Shown: positions 1 through 8,015 of the stretch, one piece after another
Numbering within the stretch: the first letter of the stretch is position 1
Layout of the letters: each line of letters begins with the position of its first letter
NCBI GenBank assembly: GCA_964530325.1
Contig: CAZHAX010000002.1
Location: 259,816 to 323,815 of the forward strand
Source of the DNA: CAZHAX01 sp964530325
Lineage (GTDB): Bacteria > Chloroflexota > Anaerolineae > B4-G1
Length of the DNA: 64,000 nucleotides
Direction of reading: 5' to 3'
Position numbers and translations under genes: made by a program
The notes under the pieces: model-generated
What the model saw: the letters and a program-made list of their open reading frames with translations, nothing else
Database searches by the model: none
Told to the model about the DNA's origin: nothing

Positions 1-315
1 GAGGTCATCTCCCACTTCGGGCTGCGCGGCGTGATCGGCAAGGGGGGTATGGGCGCCGAGACGCTGGCCGCGCTGGAGAAGCAGGGAGCGGCCTACTTCC
101 ACGTCGTCGGAGGAGCCGCGGCGCTCGTCGCCCGGCGGGTCCAAGAAGTGCTGGCGGTGCACAAGCGGGCGGAGATGGGCGTTCCGGAGGCGATGTGGGT
201 TGTGCGGGTAGCAGCAGTGCCGGCGGTGGTGACCATGGATAGCCACGGCAGGAGCCTGCACAGCAAAGTGGAGAGGGCTTCAGCGGCGGCTCTGGAGCGA
301 CTGCTGAAGCAGTAG
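1..315 (+). CDS. Fumarate hydratase, beta (C-terminal) part, 5'-truncated by window edge
   Basis: The frame is open from base 1 and ends in TAG at 313-315, so only about the last 104 codons are present. The translation has GKGGMG near its start, then AAYFHVVGGAAALVARRV and PAVVTMDSHGRSLH. These are typical of the C-terminal (beta) swivelling domain of class I, iron-sulfur fumarate hydratases and related tartrate dehydratases, which interconvert fumarate and malate in the TCA cycle. The paired alpha subunit would lie upstream of the window. It is convergent with the carboxylase operon. The distinction between fumarase and L-tartrate dehydratase cannot be settled from this fragment. Confidence 0.85.
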   Translation, partial: EVISHFGLRGVIGKGGMGAETLAALEKQGAAYFHVVGGAAALVARRVQEVLAVHKRAEMGVPEAMWVVRVAAVPAVVTMDSHGRSLHSKVERASAAALERLLKQ

Positions 316-339
316 GCGCCGCCCAGAGTGGGCGGCGCC
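315..339. terminator. Bidirectional hairpin terminator between fumarase and accB
   Basis: There is a perfect 10-bp inverted repeat (GGCGCCGCCC, loop AGAGT, GGGCGGCGCC). It starts on the last base of the fumarase stop codon and lies 49 bases from the end of the convergent accB gene. There is no clear T-tract on either side, so its efficiency is uncertain. Confidence 0.6.
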
Positions 340-387
340 GCGCGAGATCTTCCAGCCTGTCCGGCGGCTGGCCCCATCTCTCGAGCG

Positions 388-945
388 CTAGTCGGCCTCC
401 GAATCGCCGTCCTCTTTCCGGGGCTGCCCTTCGGCCTCGTCGGCGGAGCCCAGCACGACCAGCACGTCCCCCTGTTTGACTTCGGTGCCGTGAACGCCAT
501 GCACGGCCTCAACTAGTCCTGCGCGGGGGGCCCGCAGCTCCAGGTTCATCTTCATCGACTCCAGCACTGCAACGACGTCGCCCTCGGCGACCAGCTGGCC
601 CTCCTGCACGGGGAGCGAGACTATGAGGCCTGGCAGTGGGGCCCGCACCTTTCCCGACCCCGTCTGTCCGGACTCGCCTTTGCCCTTCTTCGCCTTGCGG
701 CGACCGGTCTTCAACTGGGTCCTGTAGGAGCGGCCGGCCACGAACATGACGGACTCATCGTCCTCTGCTTCGGACTGCTCCACATGGGTCTCGTAGGAGC
801 GGTGGTCGAGCAGCAGGGAGTACTCCGGAAGGCCGTCGACTGAGGTCAGGTCGACATCGTACGGCTCGTTGTTTATCCAGACGCGTCCTCCGCGGTCTAG
901 CTCGATCTCGTAGGTCCTGCCCTCGACGGTGATGACGTACTTCAC
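388..945 (-). CDS. accB: Biotin carboxyl carrier protein of acyl-CoA carboxylase
   Basis: This 185-residue protein carries biotin and shuttles carboxyl groups between biotin carboxylase and carboxyltransferase. The biotinyl domain is C-terminal, with the motif VLESMKMNLEL in which the Lys of MKM is the expected biotinylation site. The N-terminal part (YVITVEGRTYEIEL and YSLLLDHRSYETHV) resembles the BT linker domain of propionyl-CoA carboxylase alpha chains, and a basic hinge joins the two. The start is taken as GTG at 945-943 because it overlaps the accC stop (GTGA), which indicates translational coupling; a longer upstream frame runs inside accC. It is the last gene of the fabF-fabH-CT-accC-accB operon. 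Confidence 0.9.
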   Translation of the reverse strand: MKYVITVEGRTYEIELDRGGRVWINNEPYDVDLTSVDGLPEYSLLLDHRSYETHVEQSEAEDDESVMFVAGRSYRTQLKTGRRKAKKGKGESGQTGSGKVRAPLPGLIVSLPVQEGQLVAEGDVVAVLESMKMNLELRAPRAGLVEAVHGVHGTEVKQGDVLVVLGSADEAEGQPRKEDGDSEAD

Positions 946-2450
946 CCGTCCCAGCCTCTCATGATCTGCCAGCGCCCCATCATCTTCCACCGGCTGACGG
1001 TCCGATCGCCCTTTGTCTCGCCCAGACCGCGGCGCTTGTAGTCGATGAGTGCGGCGGTGAGCGCGGCAGCGACGCGATCCTCTTCATCCTGGTCGGGGTC
1101 GTCCGGGCTAATGCGGAGGAACTGCTCCTCCAGGAAGCGGGTGTGGAACTGCCCGCCGTGGAAGCTGTGGCTGTCGAAGAGGGCCCGGTGCAGGTCCAGG
1201 TTCGTCTTCAGCCCAATGATACGATACTCCTCGAGGGCGCGGCGCATACGGACGATGGCCACGGCCCGTGTCTCCCCCCAGGCGATCAACTTCGCCAGCA
1301 GCGAGTCGTAGTAAGGGCTGATCGTGTTGCCCTCGGTGACCCCGCTGTCTACGCGGACGCCAGGGCCACCCGGCTCGCGCAGGATGGAGATGCGGCCGGT
1401 AGACGGCGTGAAGCCCTGCGCCGGGTCTTCGGCCAGGATGCGGCATTCCAGCGCCCATCCCCGCCGGCGGATCTCGTCCTGAGAGTAGCTTAGCTCGCGG
1501 CCATCCGCCACCCTGATCTGTTCCTTGACCACGTCGACCCCAGTCACCGCTTCAGTGACAGTATGCTCAACCTGCAGGCGAGGGTTGACCTCGAGGAAGA
1601 AGAAGTGGCCGTCCCGATCTAGCAGGAACTCGACCGTTCCCGCGCTGACGTAACCGACGGCCTTGCCGATGCGCACGGCGGCGTCGCAGATCTTGGCACG
1701 CAGCGCGTCGCTGACGGCTCGCGACGGCGATTCCTCGATCAGCTTCTGGTGGCGCCGCTGGATGGAGCACTCCCGCTCGCCCAGGTGAATCACGTGCCCC
1801 TGTGAGTCTGCAAGAAGCTGCACCTCGATGTGACGGGCCCCTTCCACCAGGCGCTCCAGGTAGACCTTGTCGCTGCCGAAGGCAGCCCGGGCCTCCCGTC
1901 TGGCCAGGGGGATCGCCGCCTCCAGCTCCTCTCTGGTCGTGGCCTGCCGCATGCCCATTCCACCACCGCCGTCAGTGGCCTTGAGCATCACCGGGTAGCC
2001 GATCTCGTCGGCCATTCCGAGCAGCTCGTTATCGTTCAGAGCACGGGGCGAGCCCTCGATCACGTGGATGCCCTGCTCCTGAGCCACTCGCCGCGCCTCG
2101 GTCTTATCGCCGCACAGCTCCATAGCTCTCGGCGGGGGACCGACGAAGGTGATGCCCGCTTCAGCGCAAGCAAGGGCGAATTCGGGCGACTCGGCCAGGA
2201 ACCCGTAGCCAGGATGGATGGCAGTAACTCCTGCGTCCTTCGCCACCTGGATGATCTTGTCCGCCCGCAGGTAGCTCTCCTGAGCCGGCGGCGGCCCGAT
2301 CGAGTAGGCCTCGTCTGCATATCTGGTATGTGGGGCTTCCCGGTCCGCCTCAGAGAAGACGGCAACGGTGCTCAACCCCAGCTCGCAGCACGTACGCAGC
2401 ACGCGGACAGCGATCTCACCTCGGTTGGCTACCAACAGCTTGCCAGGCAT
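942..2450 (-). CDS. accC: Biotin carboxylase subunit of acyl-CoA carboxylase
   Basis: This is a 502-residue ATP-grasp enzyme that carboxylates biotin on the carrier protein using ATP and bicarbonate. It begins MPGKLLVANRGEIAVRVLR. It contains the HPGYGFLAES motif, the glycine-rich ATP lid KATDGGGGMGMR, and FLEVNPRLQVEHTVTE (usually MNPRLQVEHPVTE), followed by a C-terminal biotin-carboxylase domain. About 45 extra residues rich in acidic and basic residues follow the usual end. It overlaps accB by 4 bases and lies 148 bases downstream of the carboxyltransferase gene. Function is confident. Acetyl- versus propionyl-CoA specificity is set by the partner subunit. Confidence 0.94.
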   Translation of the reverse strand: MPGKLLVANRGEIAVRVLRTCCELGLSTVAVFSEADREAPHTRYADEAYSIGPPPAQESYLRADKIIQVAKDAGVTAIHPGYGFLAESPEFALACAEAGITFVGPPPRAMELCGDKTEARRVAQEQGIHVIEGSPRALNDNELLGMADEIGYPVMLKATDGGGGMGMRQATTREELEAAIPLARREARAAFGSDKVYLERLVEGARHIEVQLLADSQGHVIHLGERECSIQRRHQKLIEESPSRAVSDALRAKICDAAVRIGKAVGYVSAGTVEFLLDRDGHFFFLEVNPRLQVEHTVTEAVTGVDVVKEQIRVADGRELSYSQDEIRRRGWALECRILAEDPAQGFTPSTGRISILREPGGPGVRVDSGVTEGNTISPYYDSLLAKLIAWGETRAVAIVRMRRALEEYRIIGLKTNLDLHRALFDSHSFHGGQFHTRFLEEQFLRISPDDPDQDEEDRVAAALTAALIDYKRRGLGETKGDRTVSRWKMMGRWQIMRGWDG

Positions 2451-2598
2451 TGTCTATCCTATTCTCACTCAGATGCTTGTGCCGCGGGCGAAGGCGAACG
2501 CATCGCCGCGGTATAGCACGCATACCGCGGCTCGCCCGCCCACTCCTACAATTATCACCGATTACGGGCCGAAGGGCCAGCGCTCTGGTAGGGCTCTA

Positions 2599-4191
2599 CT
2601 ACAGGGGCACGTTGCCGTGCTTGCGCGGAGGGCGATGGACGCGCTTCCCGTCCAGCATCTCCAGCGCGCGGATCACGCGCAGGCGCGTCTCGCGCGGCAG
2701 GATCACTCCGTCCAGATAGCCTCTGCCGGCCGCCACGTACGGATTGGCGAACTTGTCCCGGTACTCGCTCACCAGCTCGTCCCGCAGCTTGTCCTCGTTT
2801 TCCGCCTCCTGCAGCTCTCGCCGGAAGATGATGTTCACTGCTCCCTGCGGCCCCATCACCGCGATCTCGGCTCCAGGCCAGGCCAGGCAGACGTCGCCGC
2901 GCAGATGCTTGGAGCTCATTACCACGTAGGCTCCGCCGTACGCCTTGCGCGTAACGACGGAGACCTTGGGGACACTCGCCTCGGCGTAGGCGTAGATCAT
3001 CTTCGCCCCGTGACGGATGATACCACCGTGCTCCTGGGCGACGCCTGGTAGGAAGCCCGGAGTGTCCGTCAGCGTCAGCAGCGGGATGTTGAAGCAATCG
3101 CAGAAACGGATGAAGCGGGCACCCTTGTCCGAGGCGTCGATATCCAGCACGCCGGCCAGGACCGGCGGCTGTTGGGCAACCAGGCCCACAACGTAGCCGC
3201 CCATCCGGGCGAATCCGACGATCAGATTGGTGGCGAACTGGGGCTGGACCTCCAGGTAGCTGTCCAGGTCGACGATGTGGCGGATGACCTCGCGCATGTC
3301 GTATCCCTGGGCGGGATCGTCCGGTATCAGGCTGTCCAGCTCTTCGTCTGCGCGCCCCGGCGGGTCGGTGGGCGGGACGTACGGGGGATCGTCGGCGTTG
3401 TTTGAGGGAAGGAAGTGGAGCAGCCGCCGCACCAGGTCGAGCGTCTCCTCTTCGCTAGACGCGGCAAAGTGGGCTACGCCGCTCTTGGTATTGTGCACCT
3501 CGGCCCCGCCCAGTTCCTCGACCGTAACCTCCTCGTGGGTTACCGCCTTGATCACGTCCGGGCCGGTGATGAACATCTGGCCTGTGCCCTCGGTCATGAA
3601 GACGAAGTCTGTAAGGGCCGGCGAATAGACCGCCCCTCCGGCACAGGGTCCCATTATCACCGAGATCTGGGGAACCACTCCGGAGGCGATGACGTTGCGG
3701 TAGAAGATCTCGCCGTAGGCGGCCAGGGCGTCGACTCCCTCCTGGATGCGGGCACCGCCCGAATCGTTCAGTCCTATGACGGGAGCACCGTTGTCCAGAG
3801 CGAGATCGAGTACCCTGGCGATCTTGTCACCGTGAGCCTTGCCGACTGAGCCCCCCGCCACGGTGAAATCCTGAGCGAACACGAACACCCGCCGGCCGTC
3901 GACGTCGCCCCAACCGGTGACGACACCATCGCCCAGGGGTCGCATATCGGCCAGGCCGAAGTCCGTCGCCTGGTGGGTGATGAACTCCTGCAGCTCGTGG
4001 AACGTACCGGGGTCGAGGAGGTACTCCAATCGCTCACGGGCCGTAAGCTTGCCCTGTTCGTGCTGACGAGCGATCCTCTCCTCGCCTCCCCCGAGCTTAG
4101 CCTCGGTGCGCCTGCTCTCGAGCAGCTCGACGGGTGTCTGCTTCTTCGGCTCTGGCTTCTTGGCCGCTGTCTGCTTCTTTCCTTTGGGCAT
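2599..4191 (-). CDS. Acyl-CoA (acetyl/propionyl-CoA) carboxylase carboxyltransferase subunit
   Basis: This protein of about 530 residues belongs to the crotonase-fold carboxyltransferase family (PccB/AccD5/MmdA type). Both halves needed for catalysis are on one chain, unlike the AccA plus AccD pair. Visible signatures are RERLEYLLDPGTFHELQEF, GLNDSGGARIQEGVDALAAYGEIF, GPCAGGAVYSPALTDF, LTDTPGFLPGVAQEHGGIIRHGAKM and RKAYGGAYVVM. It transfers carboxyl from biotin to an acyl-CoA, and its place after fabF and fabH suggests malonyl-CoA supply for fatty acid synthesis. ATG at 4191 or the GTG just before it (4194) could be the start. The N-terminus is Lys/Pro-rich. A methylmalonyl-CoA decarboxylase role is less likely without the membrane subunits. 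Confidence 0.9.
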   Translation of the reverse strand: MPKGKKQTAAKKPEPKKQTPVELLESRRTEAKLGGGEERIARQHEQGKLTARERLEYLLDPGTFHELQEFITHQATDFGLADMRPLGDGVVTGWGDVDGRRVFVFAQDFTVAGGSVGKAHGDKIARVLDLALDNGAPVIGLNDSGGARIQEGVDALAAYGEIFYRNVIASGVVPQISVIMGPCAGGAVYSPALTDFVFMTEGTGQMFITGPDVIKAVTHEEVTVEELGGAEVHNTKSGVAHFAASSEEETLDLVRRLLHFLPSNNADDPPYVPPTDPPGRADEELDSLIPDDPAQGYDMREVIRHIVDLDSYLEVQPQFATNLIVGFARMGGYVVGLVAQQPPVLAGVLDIDASDKGARFIRFCDCFNIPLLTLTDTPGFLPGVAQEHGGIIRHGAKMIYAYAEASVPKVSVVTRKAYGGAYVVMSSKHLRGDVCLAWPGAEIAVMGPQGAVNIIFRRELQEAENEDKLRDELVSEYRDKFANPYVAAGRGYLDGVILPRETRLRVIRALEMLDGKRVHRPPRKHGNVPL

Positions 4192-4197
4192 CACAGA

Positions 4198-5313
4198 TTA
4201 CTCTCTTACGAAGAGGGCCGCTATCCAGCGCGCGATCCGGCGCAGGAGCGAGCGCAGAGCGGCCAGGCCGTAGTTGACGCGGCTCCGTACCTGATCCCAA
4301 CCCGTCGCCGCAGCCGGCGCCTCCGGCGCGCTCCAGCGAATTGCCGCCGCAGCCCAGGTCAGGCCGGCGCCGAATCCAACAAACACGATCACATCGTCTC
4401 TCTCCAGCAGGCCTTCAGCCACGGCATCGCAAAGAGCGATGGGGACTGAGGCGGCGGATGTATTGCCGTAGCGGTCGAGGTTGCTGTAGATCCTGTCCTC
4501 CGGGATGCCCAGAGCCTTGGCCGAGGCCTGGATGATGCGCTGGTTGGCCTGGTGGGGGACAATCAGCTTCAGGTCCTTCGTGGTCAGCCCGGCCTCATCG
4601 AGGACCAGCCGGGTGGCTGCCGGCATCGCGCGCACGGCGAAACGGAATACCTCTCGCCCTCTCATTCGCAGGTAGTGCTTCCCCTCGGCCACAGTGCGGT
4701 GGGACGCTGGCTCGCGCGAGCCGCCGGCGGGCATGAAGAGTAGATCGCCGCCGGAGCCGTCTGAGCCGAGGGCGGTAGATAGGATGCCGCTGTTCGAGTT
4801 GCCTGCCTGCAGCACCACCGCTCCCGCTCCGTCTCCAAAAAGGACGCAAGTCGTCCGGTCCGCCCAGTCGATGATTCGGGAGAGCGTCTCGGAGCCGATG
4901 ATCAGGGCGCTCTTGTAGACGCCCGAGCTGATGTAGCTGGCTGCCGAGCTCAAGCCATAGACGAACCCGGAGCAGCCGGCAGCCAGGTCGAAGGCCGCGG
5001 CATGTGGTGAGCCGAGGGAGTCCTGGACGAGGCAGGCGGTGGAAGGGAAGAGATAGTCCGGAGTGCAGGTGGCGACGATAATCAGATCCAGATCTGAAGC
5101 TTTGACCCCGGCGACGTGTAGTGCCTGGCGCGAGGCGAGTATGGCCATGCTGGCGCTCGTCTCGCCGTCTTCAGCGATGCGCCGCTCGGATATCCCGGTT
5201 CGAGTGCGGATCCATTCGTCGGAGGTATCGACCATGCGCGAAAGGTCATCGTTCGTCAGGACACGCGATGGCACGTACTTGCCCCAGCCGACGATATGTG
5301 CCCGAGTTGCCAT
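4198..5313 (-). CDS. fabH: 3-oxoacyl-[ACP] synthase III
   Basis: This 371-residue condensing enzyme joins acetyl-CoA (or a branched primer) to malonyl-ACP to start fatty acid synthesis. The catalytic triad is visible: Cys114 in AAGCSGF, His254 in VPHQANQRI and Asn284 in YGNTSA. ATG at 5313 is chosen because it starts MATRAHIVGWGKYVPSRVLT, the family's usual N-terminus, 2 bases after the fabF stop; a longer frame only runs into fabF. Compared with typical 320-335-residue FabH proteins it has an extra C-terminal tail of about 40 residues, basic and Trp/Leu-rich, after the WAAAAIRW end of the fold. That tail could be an amphipathic helix. Confidence 0.95.
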   Translation of the reverse strand: MATRAHIVGWGKYVPSRVLTNDDLSRMVDTSDEWIRTRTGISERRIAEDGETSASMAILASRQALHVAGVKASDLDLIIVATCTPDYLFPSTACLVQDSLGSPHAAAFDLAAGCSGFVYGLSSAASYISSGVYKSALIIGSETLSRIIDWADRTTCVLFGDGAGAVVLQAGNSNSGILSTALGSDGSGGDLLFMPAGGSREPASHRTVAEGKHYLRMRGREVFRFAVRAMPAATRLVLDEAGLTTKDLKLIVPHQANQRIIQASAKALGIPEDRIYSNLDRYGNTSAASVPIALCDAVAEGLLERDDVIVFVGFGAGLTWAAAAIRWSAPEAPAAATGWDQVRSRVNYGLAALRSLLRRIARWIAALFVRE

Positions 5314-5315
5314 CC

Positions 5316-6557
5316 CTAGTTCTCCCAGCGGCCGAACACCAGGCACCCGTTGTGGCCGCCGAAGCCGAACGAGTTCGAGAGGACGTACTGGGGCCTCACC
5401 TCCCGCGCCTCGTTGGGCACGTAGTCGAGGTCGCACTCGGGATCGGGGTTCTCGTAGTTGATCGTTGGAGGCACCCAACCGGTCTCAAGGCACCTGACGC
5501 ATACAATCGCCTCGGCGGCACCGGCGCCGCCCATCAGGTGGCCCATCATCGACTTCGTGGCACTCACCGGCACCCTCTCCGCGTGTGCACCGAATACGCT
5601 GCGGATAGCCTTCGTCTCCATCTTGTCGTTTAGCACTGTGCTGGTGCCGTGGGCGTTGATGTAGCCGATCTGCTCGGGGGAAAGACCGGCGTCCTGGATG
5701 GCAATCTCCATGGCCCGTGCTGCGCCAACTCCTTCGGGATCTGGGGCCGTGATGTGGGAAGCGTCGGCGGTCGAGCCATAGCCAAGGAACTCGGCCAGGA
5801 TGCGGGCGCCTCTGGCCTGGGCAAACTCCAGGCTCTCCAGCACTATTATGCCTGCTCCCTCGGCAATCACGAATCCGTCCCGCTCTGCGTCGAAGGGGCG
5901 GGATGCGCGCTCCGGCTCGTCGTTGCGGGCTGAGAGAGCGCCCATGTTGGCGAAGCCCGCCACCGAGACCGGCGCTATGCCGGCCTCGCTGCCGCCGGCC
6001 AGCATCACTTCCGCCTGGCCTCGCCGGATTGTCTCGGCTGCCTCACCGATAGCGTGAGACCCGGTGGCACAGGCGGAGGAGACGCAGTGGTTCGGGCCCC
6101 TCAACTGGTTATCGAGAGCTAGCTTGGCCGATGCCGAGTTGGGCATCATCATCGGAACCATGAACGGGCTGACGCGGCGCGGACCGCCCTCGACGTACAG
6201 GCTGTAGTTCGTCACCAGAGTGACCATTCCGCCCACGCCTGTGCCGACGACAGCGCCGGCCACCTTGCTGACCTCATCATCGATCTTCAGGCCACAGTCT
6301 GCCATCGCCTGTCGGGCCGCCTCCATCGCGAACAGCGTGAAGCGGTCGTTTCGCCGGGCCTCGCGCCGCCCAAAGGCCTCTTCCGGGTCGAAATCCTTGA
6401 CCTGGGCGGCTATCTGAACGTCCAGGTCTGATGGGTCGAAGCCTGTGATGCGGGCGACGCCACTCCGACCGGCGATGAGCGCGTCCCACGTGCTGGGGAC
6501 ATCGTTGCCTAGCGGCGTTACTGCACCGAGACCGGTTACCACGATGCGCCTGGTCAC
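5316..6557 (-). CDS. fabF: 3-oxoacyl-[ACP] synthase II
   Basis: This 413-residue KAS II elongates acyl-ACP with malonyl-ACP. Catalytic residues are Cys163 (SSACATG), His303 (NAHGTST), Lys335 and His340 (KSMMGHLMGGAG), and the C-terminal SNSFGFGGHN is present. The start is GTG at 6557, preceded by a strong ribosome site (GGAGGTGG about 5 bases upstream). It is the first gene of the minus-strand operon fabF-fabH-carboxyltransferase-accC-accB, with only 2 bases to fabH. No acyl carrier protein gene is in the window, although a fab cluster often has one. Confidence 0.96.
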   Translation of the reverse strand: MTRRIVVTGLGAVTPLGNDVPSTWDALIAGRSGVARITGFDPSDLDVQIAAQVKDFDPEEAFGRREARRNDRFTLFAMEAARQAMADCGLKIDDEVSKVAGAVVGTGVGGMVTLVTNYSLYVEGGPRRVSPFMVPMMMPNSASAKLALDNQLRGPNHCVSSACATGSHAIGEAAETIRRGQAEVMLAGGSEAGIAPVSVAGFANMGALSARNDEPERASRPFDAERDGFVIAEGAGIIVLESLEFAQARGARILAEFLGYGSTADASHITAPDPEGVGAARAMEIAIQDAGLSPEQIGYINAHGTSTVLNDKMETKAIRSVFGAHAERVPVSATKSMMGHLMGGAGAAEAIVCVRCLETGWVPPTINYENPDPECDLDYVPNEAREVRPQYVLSNSFGFGGHNGCLVFGRWEN

Positions 6558-6717
6558 TAATCCACCTCCACTTGATGGGCGAAGTTCTAGCTAGTGTAAC
6601 ACCGAACATGCAGAAAGGTAACGGTGGCCTGCGTGGAGGGGCGCCGCGCACAAAGGGCCGGTGGTCGCGGGCTCCCGATGGACTCTCCCCTGGCGCGCGC
6701 CGGATGGGGACGGTCAC

Positions 6718-6746
6718 CTGGCAGGCACTGCTTCAGGTGGTATAAT
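6718..6746 (+). promoter_or_regulatory. Extended -10 promoter of proBA
   Basis: The -10 box TATAAT (6741-6746) is perfect and is preceded by TG one base away (TGGTATAAT, the extended -10 form). CTGGCA at 6718-6723 is a 4/6 -35 match at 17 bases. Transcription would begin near 6753, about 40 bases before the proB ATG. Confidence 0.75.
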
Positions 6747-6792
6747 GCACGGACAATCTGCATCCGGGCGCGGACTGGTCCTGGAGTGAGGG

Positions 6793-7968
6793 ATGGACGG
6801 AATGGGAAGGGGAAAGACGGGGGCCACCAAGACTGCCGCAAGTGCCTTCCTCGACAAGCCAGCCGAAGGAAGCCTGAGGATCGTCGTCAAGGTCGGCACC
6901 AGGACTCTCACCGATGGAGGCGATCGCCTCAGCCGTCCCCGCATTGTTGATCTGGTGCGGCAGATCGCACGCCTGCAGAACGCGGGCCATCAGGTGCTGC
7001 TCGTCACCTCCGGCGCGATCTTCGCCGGGCGGGAAGCCCTGCGCGGCCTGACCGTCAGGAGCGACATCCCGTTCAAGCAGACGCTGGCCGCCGTGGGGCA
7101 GATCGAGCTGATGGGCCTCTACCAGCGCCTCTTCGCCCTCTTCGACGTCAAGATCGCCCAGGCCTTGCTCACGCATGCCGACCTGGCTCACCGGGGACGC
7201 TACCTCAACGCGCGCAACACGCTGGCCTCTCTCCTGCAGCTTGGAGTCGTTCCTGTGATCAACGAGAACGACGTGGTGGCCGTGGAGGAGATCCGAATAG
7301 GTGACAACGACAATCTCTCTGCGCTGGTGGCCAACCTGGTGGGGGCCCACCTGCTGGTGATACTAACGGATCAGCCGGGGCTGTTCACCGCAGACCCGAG
7401 ACTCGATTCCGGCGCCGAGCTGATCCCCCAGGTCGGGCAAATCGATGATCGGATACGCCGTCTGGCCGGGGACAGCCGATCCTCCGTGGGCACGGGAGGC
7501 ATGGCCACCAAGATCGAGGCTGCGGAGATGGCCACTCGCTCGGGGGCTGCGGTCGTGATCGCGGCTGGCGATGAGCCGGACGTCCTGTTGCGCGTCGTCG
7601 ACGGGGAGCAGGTAGGCACTCGCTTCGCCCCGGCCATCAGCCGCATCGAGAGCCGGAAGCGCTGGCTACTGGCCGAGCCTGTACGCGGGGAGATAGTGGT
7701 GGACAAGGGGGCAACCGAGGCCCTGGTCAAGCGGGGCAAGAGCCTGCTAGCCGTAGGCGTCACCGAAGTGAGAGGCGATTTTGAGCGGGGCCAGACCGTA
7801 AGCTTGCTGGGTGCCGACGGCCGCGAGATCGCCCGCGGCATCACCCACTATGGGGCGGCGCAGCTGGCGGCGATCCAGGGCCGCCGCTCGAGCGAGATCG
7901 ACAGCGCTTTGGACGGCGAGTTCGGGCCTACCGTCGTGCATAGGGACGACATGGTACTGGTCGGCTAG
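6793..7968 (+). CDS. proB: Glutamate 5-kinase (with PUA domain)
   Basis: This 391-residue enzyme performs the first step of proline synthesis, ATP-dependent phosphorylation of glutamate. The amino-acid-kinase domain shows VVKVGTRTL, LVTSGAIFAGREAL, GVVPVINENDVVAV, RIGDNDNLSALVA and GTGGMATKIEAAEMA. A C-terminal PUA domain follows (roughly residues 285-370, beginning WLLAEPVRGEIVVDKGA). The start has GGAGTGAGGG just upstream. The N-terminal 25 residues before LRIVVKVGT are a non-conserved extension, and a second ATG at 6802 is possible. It forms an operon with proA (47-base gap). Proline feedback inhibition is typical of the family. Confidence 0.95.
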   Translation: MDGMGRGKTGATKTAASAFLDKPAEGSLRIVVKVGTRTLTDGGDRLSRPRIVDLVRQIARLQNAGHQVLLVTSGAIFAGREALRGLTVRSDIPFKQTLAAVGQIELMGLYQRLFALFDVKIAQALLTHADLAHRGRYLNARNTLASLLQLGVVPVINENDVVAVEEIRIGDNDNLSALVANLVGAHLLVILTDQPGLFTADPRLDSGAELIPQVGQIDDRIRRLAGDSRSSVGTGGMATKIEAAEMATRSGAAVVIAAGDEPDVLLRVVDGEQVGTRFAPAISRIESRKRWLLAEPVRGEIVVDKGATEALVKRGKSLLAVGVTEVRGDFERGQTVSLLGADGREIARGITHYGAAQLAAIQGRRSSEIDSALDGEFGPTVVHRDDMVLVG

Positions 7969-8015
7969 CGCGGAGAAGGCCGCGGGTCGACAGAGCAAGA
8001 GGCAAAGGAGTGTTC

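Noticed and set aside
1830..2516. Long plus-strand open frame opposite accC
   Set aside because: It is antisense to a clear biotin carboxylase, has Arg/His/Gln-rich composition and no domain features; high-GC genes often leave such open frames on the other strand.
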